Virus record (IMG/VR): IMGVR_UViG_3300047510_001110
Location: 1-64,000 of that record
DNA length: 64,000 bases
Direction: 5' to 3' (one strand)
Source of the DNA: a virus
Shown: piece by piece, positions 15,260 through 25,388 of the stretch
Position numbering within the stretch: the first letter of the stretch is position 1
Layout: every line of letters starts with the position of its first letter
The notes under the pieces: generated by a model
Seen by the model: the letters and a program-made list of their open reading frames with translations, nothing else
The model's database searches: none
Told to the model about the DNA's origin: nothing
Made by a program: the position numbers and the translations under genes

Positions 15260-18200
15260 TTAATATGCACCAGTTTTGATAGTCCCAACTGTCGCTGCTC
15301 TGGTAGTGCAACTGTTAAGAATTGGAAACGCAGTATCTCTAATTCTAGTAGTATTGCTTGTTGCTGCTGAGTTAAGGACAGTCTGCCAAGGAGTTGCTCC
15401 AACCGCAATTCCAGTATAACTACTGGGGTTAAGATTTTGCAATAAAGATTCAATCTCAAATTGCGCAGGAGGTCTTTGTGCATTTAAAGTAAATGCATCC
15501 CAAATAGCAGATACCAAGTCCGTCCATTGAATAGATGCAGTAGATCCTTGGAAATTTCCAGATCCTGCAAGTATTGAGTTATAATATGCTGTTGCATCAC
15601 CTACTGCAACAAGACCTGTAGGAGGTCTACTTTTTAATAACGTTTCCCCCGAAATTATTGTTCCCAAAGTATTAGTAAATTGCGCATTAGTATAATAAGT
15701 TAGTGTAACATTATTAGCAACTGGACCAACTGGCCATTGAAATGAATTTTCTTCTGGAATACATTCTCTTGTCGTCACTCTAAATTCTCTTTGGGTTGCA
15801 ACAGAATTTCCTGAAGGGTCGGTAAAATTTATAAATGCGCTAGTTGCTGTAAGGAAATCGGTCGAAGCATTTACTCTTAATTGAATGACAGTATTATTAG
15901 CAATATTTGAGTTAGTAATAGATCCTGCTACTGGAAGAGCAAAAGCTGCTCCAGGGCTACCTGTAACTGAACCGGTTATAGCAGCAGTAATTCCAGACAC
16001 TGTTAAATTACCAGATGAAAGGAGATTGAGAATTGCAGTTGAAGGCTCTACTCCTGTAAGAGAAGAAAATATGGTTGTATTAGGATTTAAAGTAGGAGTA
16101 TAATCTTCATTAACAGTAATTGTAACCGATGCCGTTGCATACCTATTAGATCCCTCGACAGTAGTTCCAGTGGTATAAGTAGAAGAAGCTGGATTTACAA
16201 ATGCCGTGATTGTATAAGTAATAGACCCAGTAGTTACTGGTGTTTGTGCAGTAGTTCCACTCAGACTTGTTGGTGGAGTTGCAGACCAACTTACTGAGCG
16301 AATACTTGTGCAATTAGTAGAAGACCAGGTTAAAGTAGTAGGTGATCCTATTTCGATAGTTGTGGGACTTGCAGTAAGAGACAATGCCCAAGGAGTAGTA
16401 TCAGCAACCGTAGTAATAGTAAAGGACGTATTAAATCCAACTGATGGAGTGACTCCAGAGGCACTATTGGAAACTGTAATGGTCGATGCTACGCCTGTGA
16501 TATAAGAAGGGCTAGATCTTACCGTTAATCTAACAGTGGATCCTGGTGTAACGTTTGTTAATGTCTTAACTGGAGTTATCGTTGATCCATTTAATTGAGT
16601 AAAATTAAAAGCAGAAGATACTGAATTGACAGTGACATTCATTTGACAATCAGTGTTATATCCACCAACTGTGAAGTCTATAATTTCGTCAGAATTTAAA
16701 GGAGAATTGGTTATATTTGCTATACTGAAGGTAGTAATTGGACAACTTCTTGCAATAGTGCTAACATTCCAAATATCTTCCTGAAAACCTGTTATAGTTG
16801 TATATCCTTCTGGATTATCTATTGGGGTTGAATTATTTACTGTTGTGTCTGTTCCATTAACTCTAAAAGTTAGTGTATTATTAGTTACACCATTCGCAGT
16901 ATTTGCAACAGGAGTTGTCATTCTTACACGGATAATATCTCCATTTTTAACAGGACCTGGGTTGAGTCCTGCTACCCAAGTTGGACTACCATTTATATTA
17001 TATTCTGCAGAAACTCCTGCAGTTGAACTTGGTATAGATGCTACGCCATTTGATCCGGCAATCATGCCACTTAAAGTAATTGGTCCACTTGTGACTACTA
17101 CACCTCTTCCTTGATCTGTAAGATCTGAAAATGTATATGTTGCAGGAATAGTATCAATTGGGGCAGGTCTTGTTGTAACAATAAATGCTGCCGATTTATC
17201 CGATACGTTCAATGTAGTTGTAGTGGTTGTGCTATAACTTGTGGAAGAAGGCACCTTAACATTTATTTTATCACCATTAAATGCATAGGTTGATGAGGTT
17301 TGAAAATAAGTTGGGGCACTTGGATTTACTGGATCAGTATATCTTAGAGTTCCATCTGATTTCAGAATTTGGAAAGAACCAGTTCCAGTTCTTGACACTA
17401 ATAACGCAGCTGGATCTCCTGGCCAAGTTAATGGGTCTGCATTTGCTGGTCCCGTATCAGCACCAGATATTGTCATAAATCCACTTGTATATCCAAATCC
17501 AAGTTGATTTGCGGAAGAAATGCCAGTGAAACTAAATGGATCTATTGTAGTAATAGCATCTCTAGTTATAAGACCCCAAGTAGTTGTGAAAGTTCCTACC
17601 TGAACAGTAAATGTTCTTGTTGTTGCATATAAATTTGGAGTTTGTGTTGAAAGGTATATCTGATCAGTATTTGCAACTGTTCCTGAAACTCCGATTAGTG
17701 ATCCATTTTTATAGATATTAATCGTTGTTCCCTCTCCAGTTTGATTTGCAGAAGCAGAAATAGGAAAAGAAAATCCTGCCTCTAATCCCAAAACAGTAAC
17801 AATATTACTTACTGTAGTAATTCCAAGTTGCTGGTCTAATAATCCATTAAAAATAAAATTATTCGGAGTTTCGTCAATTGATCTTGTAGAAACTTCCCAA
17901 GTCCCTGTTCTTTTTCCTATTTTAACAGGAATTGTATATGATTTGTTAAAATCACTCAGAGTTCCTGAAGTTGGTTGAAGTCTAATTTGGATGGTAGTAT
18001 TATCTCTGACAAATACAGAAGCATCCGTTGACCTTGCTGGAACATAAGTAACTCCACCATCAATCGATAAAGTTGCATTATCGTTTTCGACAACGACCCT
18101 TGCTTTATAGTTAATCCCAGTAATAGTTAAAATGGCAGTAGCAGCAATTGTTGGGCTTTGTGTTCCTATAATATTTTGGGCACTGAGAGCAGTTGCAAAT

Positions 18201-18277
18201 GGATTAGGCCAATCGTCTAAAGTTCCTCTATAAGCATATTCAGAAGAACCTCCAGTAGAACCAAGTAATGGACTCAT
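15260..18277 (-). CDS. Ig-like repeat virion protein
   Basis: 1005 residues made of roughly 100-130-residue beta-sandwich units, many ending with the same strand: TWEVSTRSID, TWGLITRDAI, AAFIVTTRPAP, QREFRVTTREC. Units open with strands like IVTVLGLEAGFSFPISASANQ, MTISGADTGPANADPL or LTVSGITAAITGSVTGSPGAAF. A separate C-terminal region (TASIQWTDLVSAIWDAF onward) closes the protein. Ig-like repeats on phage virions are usually taken to bind surface sugars weakly. Start chosen at 18277 because AAGGAGT lies 7 bases upstream. Confidence 0.7.
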   Translation of the reverse strand: MSPLLGSTGGSSEYAYRGTLDDWPNPFATALSAQNIIGTQSPTIAATAILTITGINYKARVVVENDNATLSIDGGVTYVPARSTDASVFVRDNTTIQIRLQPTSGTLSDFNKSYTIPVKIGKRTGTWEVSTRSIDETPNNFIFNGLLDQQLGITTVSNIVTVLGLEAGFSFPISASANQTGEGTTINIYKNGSLIGVSGTVANTDQIYLSTQTPNLYATTRTFTVQVGTFTTTWGLITRDAITTIDPFSFTGISSANQLGFGYTSGFMTISGADTGPANADPLTWPGDPAALLVSRTGTGSFQILKSDGTLRYTDPVNPSAPTYFQTSSTYAFNGDKINVKVPSSTSYSTTTTTTLNVSDKSAAFIVTTRPAPIDTIPATYTFSDLTDQGRGVVVTSGPITLSGMIAGSNGVASIPSSTAGVSAEYNINGSPTWVAGLNPGPVKNGDIIRVRMTTPVANTANGVTNNTLTFRVNGTDTTVNNSTPIDNPEGYTTITGFQEDIWNVSTIARSCPITTFSIANITNSPLNSDEIIDFTVGGYNTDCQMNVTVNSVSSAFNFTQLNGSTITPVKTLTNVTPGSTVRLTVRSSPSYITGVASTITVSNSASGVTPSVGFNTSFTITTVADTTPWALSLTASPTTIEIGSPTTLTWSSTNCTSIRSVSWSATPPTSLSGTTAQTPVTTGSITYTITAFVNPASSTYTTGTTVEGSNRYATASVTITVNEDYTPTLNPNTTIFSSLTGVEPSTAILNLLSSGNLTVSGITAAITGSVTGSPGAAFALPVAGSITNSNIANNTVIQLRVNASTDFLTATSAFINFTDPSGNSVATQREFRVTTRECIPEENSFQWPVGPVANNVTLTYYTNAQFTNTLGTIISGETLLKSRPPTGLVAVGDATAYYNSILAGSGNFQGSTASIQWTDLVSAIWDAFTLNAQRPPAQFEIESLLQNLNPSSYTGIAVGATPWQTVLNSAATSNTTRIRDTAFPILNSCTTRAATVGTIKTGAY

Positions 18278-18296
18278 TTTTTATTACTCCTTATAA

Positions 18297-21200
18297 TTAA
18301 GGTATTTGGGTGTATTGTGCCTGAGAATATAGAACAGTAATCTGATTGGATATCGCTCCTGCTGCCGATCCCGCTTTTCTTATGAGAACATATGTATAAA
18401 CATCAATACCATTCGGATTTCCTGTTGTTATTTTTTCTCCACCATAATAATAAGGATTAATATTAGAATTATCAACAAGAATTGTAGGATTATAGTATGG
18501 AATTGCTCCTTGATTTGTTATAATCGCAACGGTCATTGTTTCTCCTACATTTAAGAAACCATTATCTCCAGCTAAGAAATATCCAGGTTCTGTTGTTAAT
18601 TTAGAACTATCTCCCAAGAAACTTAAAGTCCAATCGCCAGTGGGTGGATTTACGAAATAATAAACATTATTATCAGCCAAATAAACTGGAATAGTAGTAT
18701 TTGTTAAAGTTCTGTTATCAATGGTTGCCTTTTCAATGATTTCAAATACACGTAAGGATCCATTGATTGCCATAGTTCCTTCAACATACATTGCATACTC
18801 TGACTTAGCACTAGTGGTATTAATTCCAATAGGAGTATTTGTATGAATACCAACTGCATCGGTAACCCAAATATCAGAAACACCTGTAAGTCCAGAACCA
18901 TCCCCAACAATTTTTCCATTAACTTTTAATGCAGTTCCAGCTTCTGGCGCAGTTCCAATACCAACTAATCCATTACTTACAGTAAATTGCTGTACTCCAG
19001 TTGAAACTTTAAAATCGGAATTATTAATAGTTAAATCATCAAAAACTCCAATGGATGAAAATTCGGAAAGATTAATTGAACCAAATCTAGACCAATTATT
19101 TTGGTTAGTATATACCCAACCAATAGATCCACCAACATTAGGAGCAGCATCAAAAATAACATCACCTGGATTGCCAGCAACAGTCGGAGTTGATATACCT
19201 ACAGTATATCTTCTTGAAATTCTTGCATCACCCTGAAGTAAAAGAGTACTTGCTTCAATTCCATCTGGAGAATTGGATGTAATTTTTTCATTGAAGATTA
19301 CTGGTCCATTAAAGTTAGAAATGTTATTTCCTTCAACTCCACCATCAACCGAGATAGATCTACTTACAGAGATAACATCAGGATTTATGTAATCAATTCC
19401 AAGTGTATTAGAAGACTCTGGAGGATCTCCAACAAAGCTTGGAATTGGCGTATCATAAGTTTCACCCCTTCCTGAAGAACTGACCTTTTTATTTCCAGTA
19501 TAGGAATCACCATCACTGTTCATTCCAGTGAATATAACAGCACCTGCGCCAAATTTAGCAGACTGTGCAAATAATTCTTCTTGAGGACTTAACTGCCTAT
19601 CTTGCCTCTCGGGGAATGCAGTCGAATAATTTCCTGGACCAAATCCAAGATATTCAAATGTATGTCCAGAAGCTCTTAAAATAGAATTTCTTCTGAATTC
19701 AATTGGAATAATATTAATTCTTCTTACTAAAGAACCTAAAGCGTGATTTTCTGGTGATGTTCCTACCAGAGCACGATCAACTTGTATAACATTACTTGTT
19801 ACAGTCGTCTTCACTCTCATAATTTCATTGTTAATCAGTATAAAATCACCAATTCTCAAATCGTATCTATCAGAAAGTGTAACTTGAGTGCTTGAAAGTT
19901 CTGGTCCTAATGTTGCTGAAGTATAAGTTGTTAGATTTCCATAATTAAAGATCATTCTTTCGGAAACATTCTCATCTTCAGTAGAAGTTAATTCACCTCT
20001 TGAAGATACCCCCTCATAGTTTAAAACAGCACCTCCAACACCTGCTGGGGAAAGACCTTTTCCAACATTTACTGAGAATGTATTATTAAGAGGAACTTGA
20101 TTTACGATAAATGATTGATTATATTCTACTGTCGAACTAGAAATTGAAATTTTATTTCCTTTGAATAATCCATGAGGAGAAGAAGATGCAAAAGTTGCAA
20201 TACCTGATGTAGAATTATAACTGGCCGCAGTAATCGTCAAACTTTTTCCTGTCAGATTTATGAATGAAGGCTGAGATACTGTAGCTCCTATTCCGGATCC
20301 AACAACAGGGGATGAAATAGGATTTAACGATGCAACTCTAATTCTGTTAGAAGAGCTATTTAATAATGTAATTTTATAAAGTCCATTATACTTTTTATAA
20401 GATGGATCTTTAATATTGGAAATTTTTATATTATCGCCAATATTATTATATACATTAGATACTCTTACTGTTCCTGGAGTATGAAGACCTGTAGTAGCAA
20501 TTCCAACCACAGATAACTCTTCATTAACAAAATATCCAGTTCCGGGATTCATAATTTCAACTGAAAAAATTGTTCCGGCAGAACTAACAACAACTTTTGC
20601 AGATGCTTCTGTTCCAAAACCAGTATTACTAATTAATTGGGCATTGTAATAAGTTTCGGTTACTCCAGAACCAGTTCCATAATTTGACCCAGGAGTTAAA
20701 ACAGTTGCTGAAATTAAACGATTTAGACCGTGATCAGATGAAGTATAAATGTCATGAGTGTTAGCGTCTATTGAAATTATATTATTAATTTTTATTGACT
20801 GATTGAAATCTAATAAAGAACTATCAATAGTTTCTTTAGTAATACTATTTTCTGGATCATCAACTACAACTTTTCCAACTGGATCCGGAACTGCAAAAGA
20901 AGAAGCAGAAGGTGCGTCAGAAACTGGTTCATCTCTATTTGTTCTTGGATAAAGATTTTGAATCGGTTGACTCAATTTAAAAGAATCAAATGGAGATGCT
21001 GAAGGTGAGTTTGAAGAATTTGTAATTGTTAAGTGATATACTCCATCTTGCTGCCCCTTGATATAAGGTTTAATTTCTTCAGATTTGTAAATTGAGTAAA
21101 TTCCAGAATACTTTTTACGGGAAAATCTTGGAAGATCGACAGTTCTCGCTGAAGTATTACTAGTGAAATTACCTGGGTTTGTAATCAAAGCATATTTAAA

Positions 21201-23942
21201 AGTTCTTCTAGTGGGAACTGCGGTTACTGTGAATAAACCATTAAATCCAATCTTATCAATTCCTGTAGCATTTCTTGTACTCTTAATACTCTTAATTTCA
21301 ACTTCGGAACCTACAGATAGACCGTGATCTAGTTCAGTAGTAATAGTAACATCCTTGTTAGTATTAGACCAAGTTGCATTAGAAATAAATCTGAAATTTC
21401 TTAGTTCATTAATATTTCCAAGAGTTGCAGGGTTATTTAAATTTCTAAAATATTTTGTAACTTCATCATCACTTGCTCCAATTGTTTTATTAGACTCTTG
21501 AAGAATAAATCCTTCGCTTGGAGGTCTTGAAGTAATTGATGAACTTGATGGGATTACATATCTAATTTTGTAAAGAGTATCCGATAAAGATCTAGTATCT
21601 ATTGTTCTTTCAATATAAGTTCTAGAGGTTGCTGGACCAAGAGTTGCAACTCCTGCAGCAACAATTGCATCATATATCGTATTATTTGCTCCATCTGAAG
21701 AAACAGAAATATACCACTGCGACAATGAGATATCCCACTGAATAGGATGTCCAATTTCGTTTGGTTTTTTATCAGAAACTCTACTTACTACCTTTAATGA
21801 ACCACCTCTATTATTGATACTTATAAAATTATTGTTTTGGGCATCATTGAAAGATTTTGCAATCTTTAACTGTGATGTAGTTAATGAAGAACCGGGTAAC
21901 GAATTTGTTATCGCATAATATATCTGATCTTCTTTAACTCCATCAGGCAAATAACCATTTTCACTAATAATTCTAATTTTTTCCCCTGTTGAAAAAGAGT
22001 GTGGTGAAGAAAAATTAATTATATCGTCAGTAATGTTGTTTAAAGAATTACTTCTAGAAACATAGGATAATTTTTCTTTGCTTTGAGAAGTTCCTGGGAT
22101 AACAATGTTAGCAAAATATGTTGAAGTAACTCCACTCTGATTTATTGTAAAATAAAGTTTATCGTCAGTCTTTGCTCCAATTCTATATCCATCCAAAATA
22201 TGATTTGGTGGGGCATCTAAAGATTTTTTATTGTACAAGTATAATCTATTGCTTCCCGCAGATCCTCTGGAAATGGTCAATGCTACATCAATCGCATTAA
22301 ATTCAGAACTTGTTTCAATTGGTTCGATTTCTTTTGGTGGAATGATGTGAGTAATATAACCAACATCATCTCTTAAAAACGCTTCGTTTCTAAATCCAGT
22401 CGCAGTTAATGAGTTTGCTCCAAAGTTGGAGTTTGAGTTTGTGATCGAAAGGTCTCCACCAGACTCTGTTAAGAAGTGGCGAGTAAATCCAATTGCAAAT
22501 ACGGAAACTACCTGAATAAACGCATTGTTACTGCACTTAATATGAATACTTTCATAAGATGGTTTATGACGTGCTAGTGAATTGGCATAAATGTTTTGAT
22601 CTCCAGTTGCCAGTTCGTCATCATATTCTCCGGTATTTGGATTATATTTTACGAATGCCTTATTATCTTTCTGTAGACCAATTCCGGTGAATTGCGCAAC
22701 AACCATACTCTTAAATCCACCTGCCTTGTCTCCATCTGCGTGAAGACCACACATACCATACACGGATCTTAGAGAACAGTTGAAAATGTATGGAGAGGCA
22801 GAATTAACAGTATCTAAAATAAGACTTAAAGTTGCTCCAGGAGGAGAAGGGATACTCGGAGTTTCTGGAGGAGTTTGAACCTTATACTGAATTACGCTAT
22901 CACTGATAACTTTACTTACAACTTGTTGACCATTATATCCTGCTGGACCAATTCCTTTAATTTGAATAGGAGAGTCAACATCAATGTTTTCAAATGGCTC
23001 TGATAACTCAACGGTAATTGTATTACCAGATACTGTTCCATTTCCTGCACGAATACTTGTAATACCTATTTCATCTCCACGAGAACCTACGATCAAATAT
23101 TCATCAATCTTTGGTTGAATATCTAATAAGGATGATGGATAATCGTTTGAAATTCCTCTATCACTACTTTCCCCATAAGCAATTCCAACTTTTTCATAGT
23201 AAATATCTAAGTCAGTTCGAGTTGTAGAAAAGTTCTGAATAAACTCGTCATTGATAGTTACTGGATTTACTCCGTCTGCATATTCAAAACAAGTAAGTTT
23301 ATGATGAGAAAATCTTGGGAAAAATGTGTTTGTCGTATAATCGATATAACAAGGAATATTTGGATCTGCATCAAAAACAGTAAATTGCCATAAGTAACAA
23401 GCACCTGTTACTCTAAAAATAGCAGATCTTTCAATATTTGCTCCATCAACTTCGTCAGGATTTGGGACATACTTAGGACGAATTTTGGTTTTACGAAGAT
23501 CATAACCGACAATAGAAGTTCCGCGAGGAATAATAACTCCCCCATGGACACTATTCATTTTGTAGAGAATATTATTTTCTGATGCAATATTAAAATTGGT
23601 ATTTACATCAAATTGAGTAAAATCATTACTTGAAGTTCCATTTCTCAAAAGATAAGTATTCTGTCCGAGGGAAATATCTGGAATCCACCCTGGACGATTA
23701 TCAATAAGGTGCTCACCTGGATAAAGAAGAATGGTCGTTTTACCAAACCTATCATTATCTAAACCTTTCTGGTATGAAAATCTTGCTGCTTCTATTAATG
23801 CTCTTTGTATAGTTTTAAAGGGTCTAGTTAATGAATTACCCTTATTTTCTATACTATCTGTAGAGTCGATACTTGATGGATCAACATAAAGAATTTCTCC
23901 ACGAGTGCTCTTCAGAAAATTATCCAGACGACTGAGACCCAT
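18297..23942 (-). CDS. Giant VrlC-like structural protein with beta-helix
   Basis: 1881 residues. The N-terminus (SRLDNFLKSTRGEILYVDPSS, then RPFKTIQRALIEAARFS and TTILLYPGEHLIDNRPGW) is the form annotated as VrlC-like in cyanomyoviruses, and is a beta-helix opening. Residues ~1000-1300 contain repeated strand-turn units (KISNIKDPSYKKYNGLYKI, VEYNQSFIVNQVPLNNTFSV). The C-terminus is fibre-like (VGIGTAPEAGTALKVNGKIVG, then YVLIRKAGSAAGAIS). A CTAAATA late-type box lies 30 bases upstream. Role in tail fibre or baseplate is inferred from neighbours. Confidence 0.75.
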   Translation of the reverse strand: MGLSRLDNFLKSTRGEILYVDPSSIDSTDSIENKGNSLTRPFKTIQRALIEAARFSYQKGLDNDRFGKTTILLYPGEHLIDNRPGWIPDISLGQNTYLLRNGTSSNDFTQFDVNTNFNIASENNILYKMNSVHGGVIIPRGTSIVGYDLRKTKIRPKYVPNPDEVDGANIERSAIFRVTGACYLWQFTVFDADPNIPCYIDYTTNTFFPRFSHHKLTCFEYADGVNPVTINDEFIQNFSTTRTDLDIYYEKVGIAYGESSDRGISNDYPSSLLDIQPKIDEYLIVGSRGDEIGITSIRAGNGTVSGNTITVELSEPFENIDVDSPIQIKGIGPAGYNGQQVVSKVISDSVIQYKVQTPPETPSIPSPPGATLSLILDTVNSASPYIFNCSLRSVYGMCGLHADGDKAGGFKSMVVAQFTGIGLQKDNKAFVKYNPNTGEYDDELATGDQNIYANSLARHKPSYESIHIKCSNNAFIQVVSVFAIGFTRHFLTESGGDLSITNSNSNFGANSLTATGFRNEAFLRDDVGYITHIIPPKEIEPIETSSEFNAIDVALTISRGSAGSNRLYLYNKKSLDAPPNHILDGYRIGAKTDDKLYFTINQSGVTSTYFANIVIPGTSQSKEKLSYVSRSNSLNNITDDIINFSSPHSFSTGEKIRIISENGYLPDGVKEDQIYYAITNSLPGSSLTTSQLKIAKSFNDAQNNNFISINNRGGSLKVVSRVSDKKPNEIGHPIQWDISLSQWYISVSSDGANNTIYDAIVAAGVATLGPATSRTYIERTIDTRSLSDTLYKIRYVIPSSSSITSRPPSEGFILQESNKTIGASDDEVTKYFRNLNNPATLGNINELRNFRFISNATWSNTNKDVTITTELDHGLSVGSEVEIKSIKSTRNATGIDKIGFNGLFTVTAVPTRRTFKYALITNPGNFTSNTSARTVDLPRFSRKKYSGIYSIYKSEEIKPYIKGQQDGVYHLTITNSSNSPSASPFDSFKLSQPIQNLYPRTNRDEPVSDAPSASSFAVPDPVGKVVVDDPENSITKETIDSSLLDFNQSIKINNIISIDANTHDIYTSSDHGLNRLISATVLTPGSNYGTGSGVTETYYNAQLISNTGFGTEASAKVVVSSAGTIFSVEIMNPGTGYFVNEELSVVGIATTGLHTPGTVRVSNVYNNIGDNIKISNIKDPSYKKYNGLYKITLLNSSSNRIRVASLNPISSPVVGSGIGATVSQPSFINLTGKSLTITAASYNSTSGIATFASSSPHGLFKGNKISISSSTVEYNQSFIVNQVPLNNTFSVNVGKGLSPAGVGGAVLNYEGVSSRGELTSTEDENVSERMIFNYGNLTTYTSATLGPELSSTQVTLSDRYDLRIGDFILINNEIMRVKTTVTSNVIQVDRALVGTSPENHALGSLVRRINIIPIEFRRNSILRASGHTFEYLGFGPGNYSTAFPERQDRQLSPQEELFAQSAKFGAGAVIFTGMNSDGDSYTGNKKVSSSGRGETYDTPIPSFVGDPPESSNTLGIDYINPDVISVSRSISVDGGVEGNNISNFNGPVIFNEKITSNSPDGIEASTLLLQGDARISRRYTVGISTPTVAGNPGDVIFDAAPNVGGSIGWVYTNQNNWSRFGSINLSEFSSIGVFDDLTINNSDFKVSTGVQQFTVSNGLVGIGTAPEAGTALKVNGKIVGDGSGLTGVSDIWVTDAVGIHTNTPIGINTTSAKSEYAMYVEGTMAINGSLRVFEIIEKATIDNRTLTNTTIPVYLADNNVYYFVNPPTGDWTLSFLGDSSKLTTEPGYFLAGDNGFLNVGETMTVAIITNQGAIPYYNPTILVDNSNINPYYYGGEKITTGNPNGIDVYTYVLIRKAGSAAGAISNQITVLYSQAQYTQIP

Positions 23943-23971
23943 TTTATTGCGCTATAAATTCTGTTATAGAT

Positions 23972-23979
23972 TATTTAGC
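23972..23979 (-). promoter_or_regulatory. Late-promoter variant (GCTAAATA)
   Basis: Minus strand GCTAAATAATC, 30 bases before the ATG at 23942, between that gene and the terminator at 23986-24011. It is one base from NATAAATA and matches the variant at 8525-8532 over CTAAATAAT. Confidence 0.45.
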
Positions 23980-23985
23980 AACAAG

Positions 23986-24011
23986 AAAACCTCCCTTTGG
24001 GGGAGGTTTTT
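23986..24011 (-). terminator. Terminator between accessory island and structural genes
   Basis: AAAACCTCCC-TTTG-GGGGAGGTTTTT, an A-rich and T-rich flanked hairpin that works in both directions. It ends the island transcript after the Mom-like gene. Confidence 0.85.
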
Positions 24012-24036
24012 CAAGTCACACGGAAGGGAATCTGGT

Positions 24037-24672
24037 TTAAGTATCGCCTGTATTATTATACCACTTTTCTTCTTTCCAAGTCAAGCGTTTTTTAAGTTCT
24101 TTGTCGAATAGCATCAGATATCTATGCTTTCGACTTCTTTCTCTCCATTCACCTTCAGAACCTTTTACAGAACCTCTTGAGTGTTTGGATCCATCAGAAT
24201 AATAAAAATCCTTTTTAGGATCAGTTAAACCGTAGTAAGTAAAATTACAAGCTCTGTATATAACTCCAGAGTGGTGATTAGCATCAGCATAGCTAAGAAT
24301 ACAACGAACGCGGGCATCTTTTTTAAACCTCTTTATACAACGACTGACAAACCAAGAAGTGATGTTGTATTCTGTTTTTTGAATATCTGGGTGAACACAT
24401 AATCTCGATAATTCATAAAGACCGTCTTGTTCATCTCTTTGCAATCCAAATGCCCCGACTGCTATTTCTGGGACGGGGATCTTAGTAAAGATACAAGCAG
24501 CGAGGCAGTCACCAATATGCAAAATATCAGAAACACTGGATTTGAATAAACCGTAGTTGTATCCACTCTTAAAGTCCTTTGATTCGTCTTTTAAATAATG
24601 ATAATTATAAAGAAGATTTTTGATTTCTTCTTTACCTACTCTATCTATAAAAAACTGAGTATTTTTACTCAT
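24037..24672 (-). CDS. Mom-like DNA-modifying acyltransferase-fold protein
   Basis: 211 residues resembling phage Mu Mom. It opens with QFFIDRVGKEEIKNLLYNYHYLKD. The family core is at ~88-155: YELSRLCVHPDI, then NITSWFVSRCIKRFKK, then ILSYADANHHSGVIYRACNFTYYG. Mom, a GNAT-fold enzyme, converts adenine in DNA to N6-carbamoylmethyladenine and blocks host restriction. Whether this homologue makes the same base is unknown. It is the last gene of an island with its own sigma70-type promoter and overlaps the upstream 56-codon gene by 4 bases. Mu mom needs Dam methylation and Com; no Com homologue is evident here, though small upstream ORFs could substitute. Confidence 0.75.
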   Translation of the reverse strand: MSKNTQFFIDRVGKEEIKNLLYNYHYLKDESKDFKSGYNYGLFKSSVSDILHIGDCLAACIFTKIPVPEIAVGAFGLQRDEQDGLYELSRLCVHPDIQKTEYNITSWFVSRCIKRFKKDARVRCILSYADANHHSGVIYRACNFTYYGLTDPKKDFYYSDGSKHSRGSVKGSEGEWRERSRKHRYLMLFDKELKKRLTWKEEKWYNNTGDT

Positions 24673-24839
24673 TCGTGTGAGGATTTCATCATATATTCTA
24701 CAGTGTTTGCAACATCATTCATTGCAGCACGAAGATCTGGTTGTTGACCTGCTTCTTGTTTTAAGATAGGTCTAGAGTCATCAGTCAGTGTCCAACGCCA
24801 CATATTCATAGATTGGCAATACCACAGATTAATTTTCAT
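24669..24839 (-). CDS. Small conserved-looking protein, 56 aa
   Basis: ATG at 24839 to TGA at 24669. The product begins MKINLWYCQSMNMWRWTLTD and continues with a helical half (PDLRAAMNDVANTVEYMMK). It overlaps the gene upstream by 11 bases and the Mom-like gene downstream by 4 bases (ATGA), a coupled arrangement that supports its being real. No known domain. The Trp-rich start followed by an amphipathic helix suggests a small regulator or partner protein, but nothing in the sequence proves this. Confidence 0.65.
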   Translation of the reverse strand: MKINLWYCQSMNMWRWTLTDDSRPILKQEAGQQPDLRAAMNDVANTVEYMMKSSHE

Positions 24840-25023
24840 TTTTGAAGTATTCTAATTTAATCCAATTTATAAGAGCATTAAGTTCCATCATTTTTTGTTC
24901 GTCTTGTTCAATGACGGTATCGGAAACAAGTTCTCCTACAGTAATGGTTAATGGAATTTGTGTTTTATAATACTCTAATGCTTCAATAGCAAGTTTTCGA
25001 TCTTTTTGTGAAATTAATGACAT
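24829..25023 (-). CDS. Small helical hypothetical protein, 64 aa
   Basis: 64 residues, mainly helical and charged: KDRKLAIEALEYYKTQI, then VGELVSDTVIEQDEQKMMELNALINWIKLEYF. No domain recognised. It lies 21 bases downstream of tRNA-Thr in the same direction and overlaps the following 56-codon gene, so it is part of the island transcript. Confidence 0.6.
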   Translation of the reverse strand: MSLISQKDRKLAIEALEYYKTQIPLTITVGELVSDTVIEQDEQKMMELNALINWIKLEYFKNEN

Positions 25024-25044
25024 TTTGGAGTTTTAAGAACTCAA

Positions 25045-25115
25045 GCCCCCGACTGGATTTGAACCAGCGACCAACGGTTTACAAAACCGTTGCTCTACCA
25101 CTGAGCTACAAGGGC
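25045..25115 (-). tRNA. tRNA-Thr (anticodon UGU)
   Basis: 71 bases fold as a full cloverleaf on the minus strand: acceptor GCCCTTG/CGGGGGC (two G-U pairs), D arm around AGCTCAGTGGTAGAGC, anticodon arm ACGGT-TTTGTAA-ACCGT with anticodon TGT, T arm CTGGTTCAAATCCAG. CCA is not encoded. It reads ACA codons, which are common in this AT-rich genome. It lies between two protein genes of one transcript, 3 bases from the stop of the upstream gene, so it must be cut out of the mRNA. Confidence 0.97.
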
Positions 25116-25118
25116 AAT

Positions 25119-25388
25119 TTAATCAACAGGCAACATTTCTGGATTTTCCAGTTCTAATTCAAACATGAGAGGATGGCACTCTTCCATTATAAGGTAATGT
25201 GAAGATTGATACAAGTCCTCAGGTTCAAATTTGAGTTCATTGTTTGCCATTTCAACTAATTCCAGATCATCCATACAATAATCTGGAAGTTCATCAAAAG
25301 TAAATGGAATTTGATTTATGAAATACATCAAGACTATCTGCGTTTTTCGGTTATACCAAACATATGCTGCATCTATCCTGTATTTCAT
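25119..25388 (-). CDS. Acidic hypothetical protein, 89 aa
   Basis: 89 residues, acidic: MKYRIDAAYVWYNRKTQIVLMYF, then FTFDELPDYCMDDLELVEMANNE and a Glu-rich tail. A short beta start followed by helices. No family recognised. It has a clear Shine-Dalgarno (AGGAG, 8 bases upstream) and a late-type CTAAATA box at 25415-25422. Its stop abuts the tRNA gene. Confidence 0.6.
   Translation of the reverse strand: MKYRIDAAYVWYNRKTQIVLMYFINQIPFTFDELPDYCMDDLELVEMANNELKFEPEDLYQSSHYLIMEECHPLMFELELENPEMLPVD

Noticed and set aside
25045-25115. tRNA-Thr as a phage integration (att) site
   Set aside because: No integrase, no repeated tRNA end and no other sign of lysogeny in the window. It is a complete tRNA used in translation.
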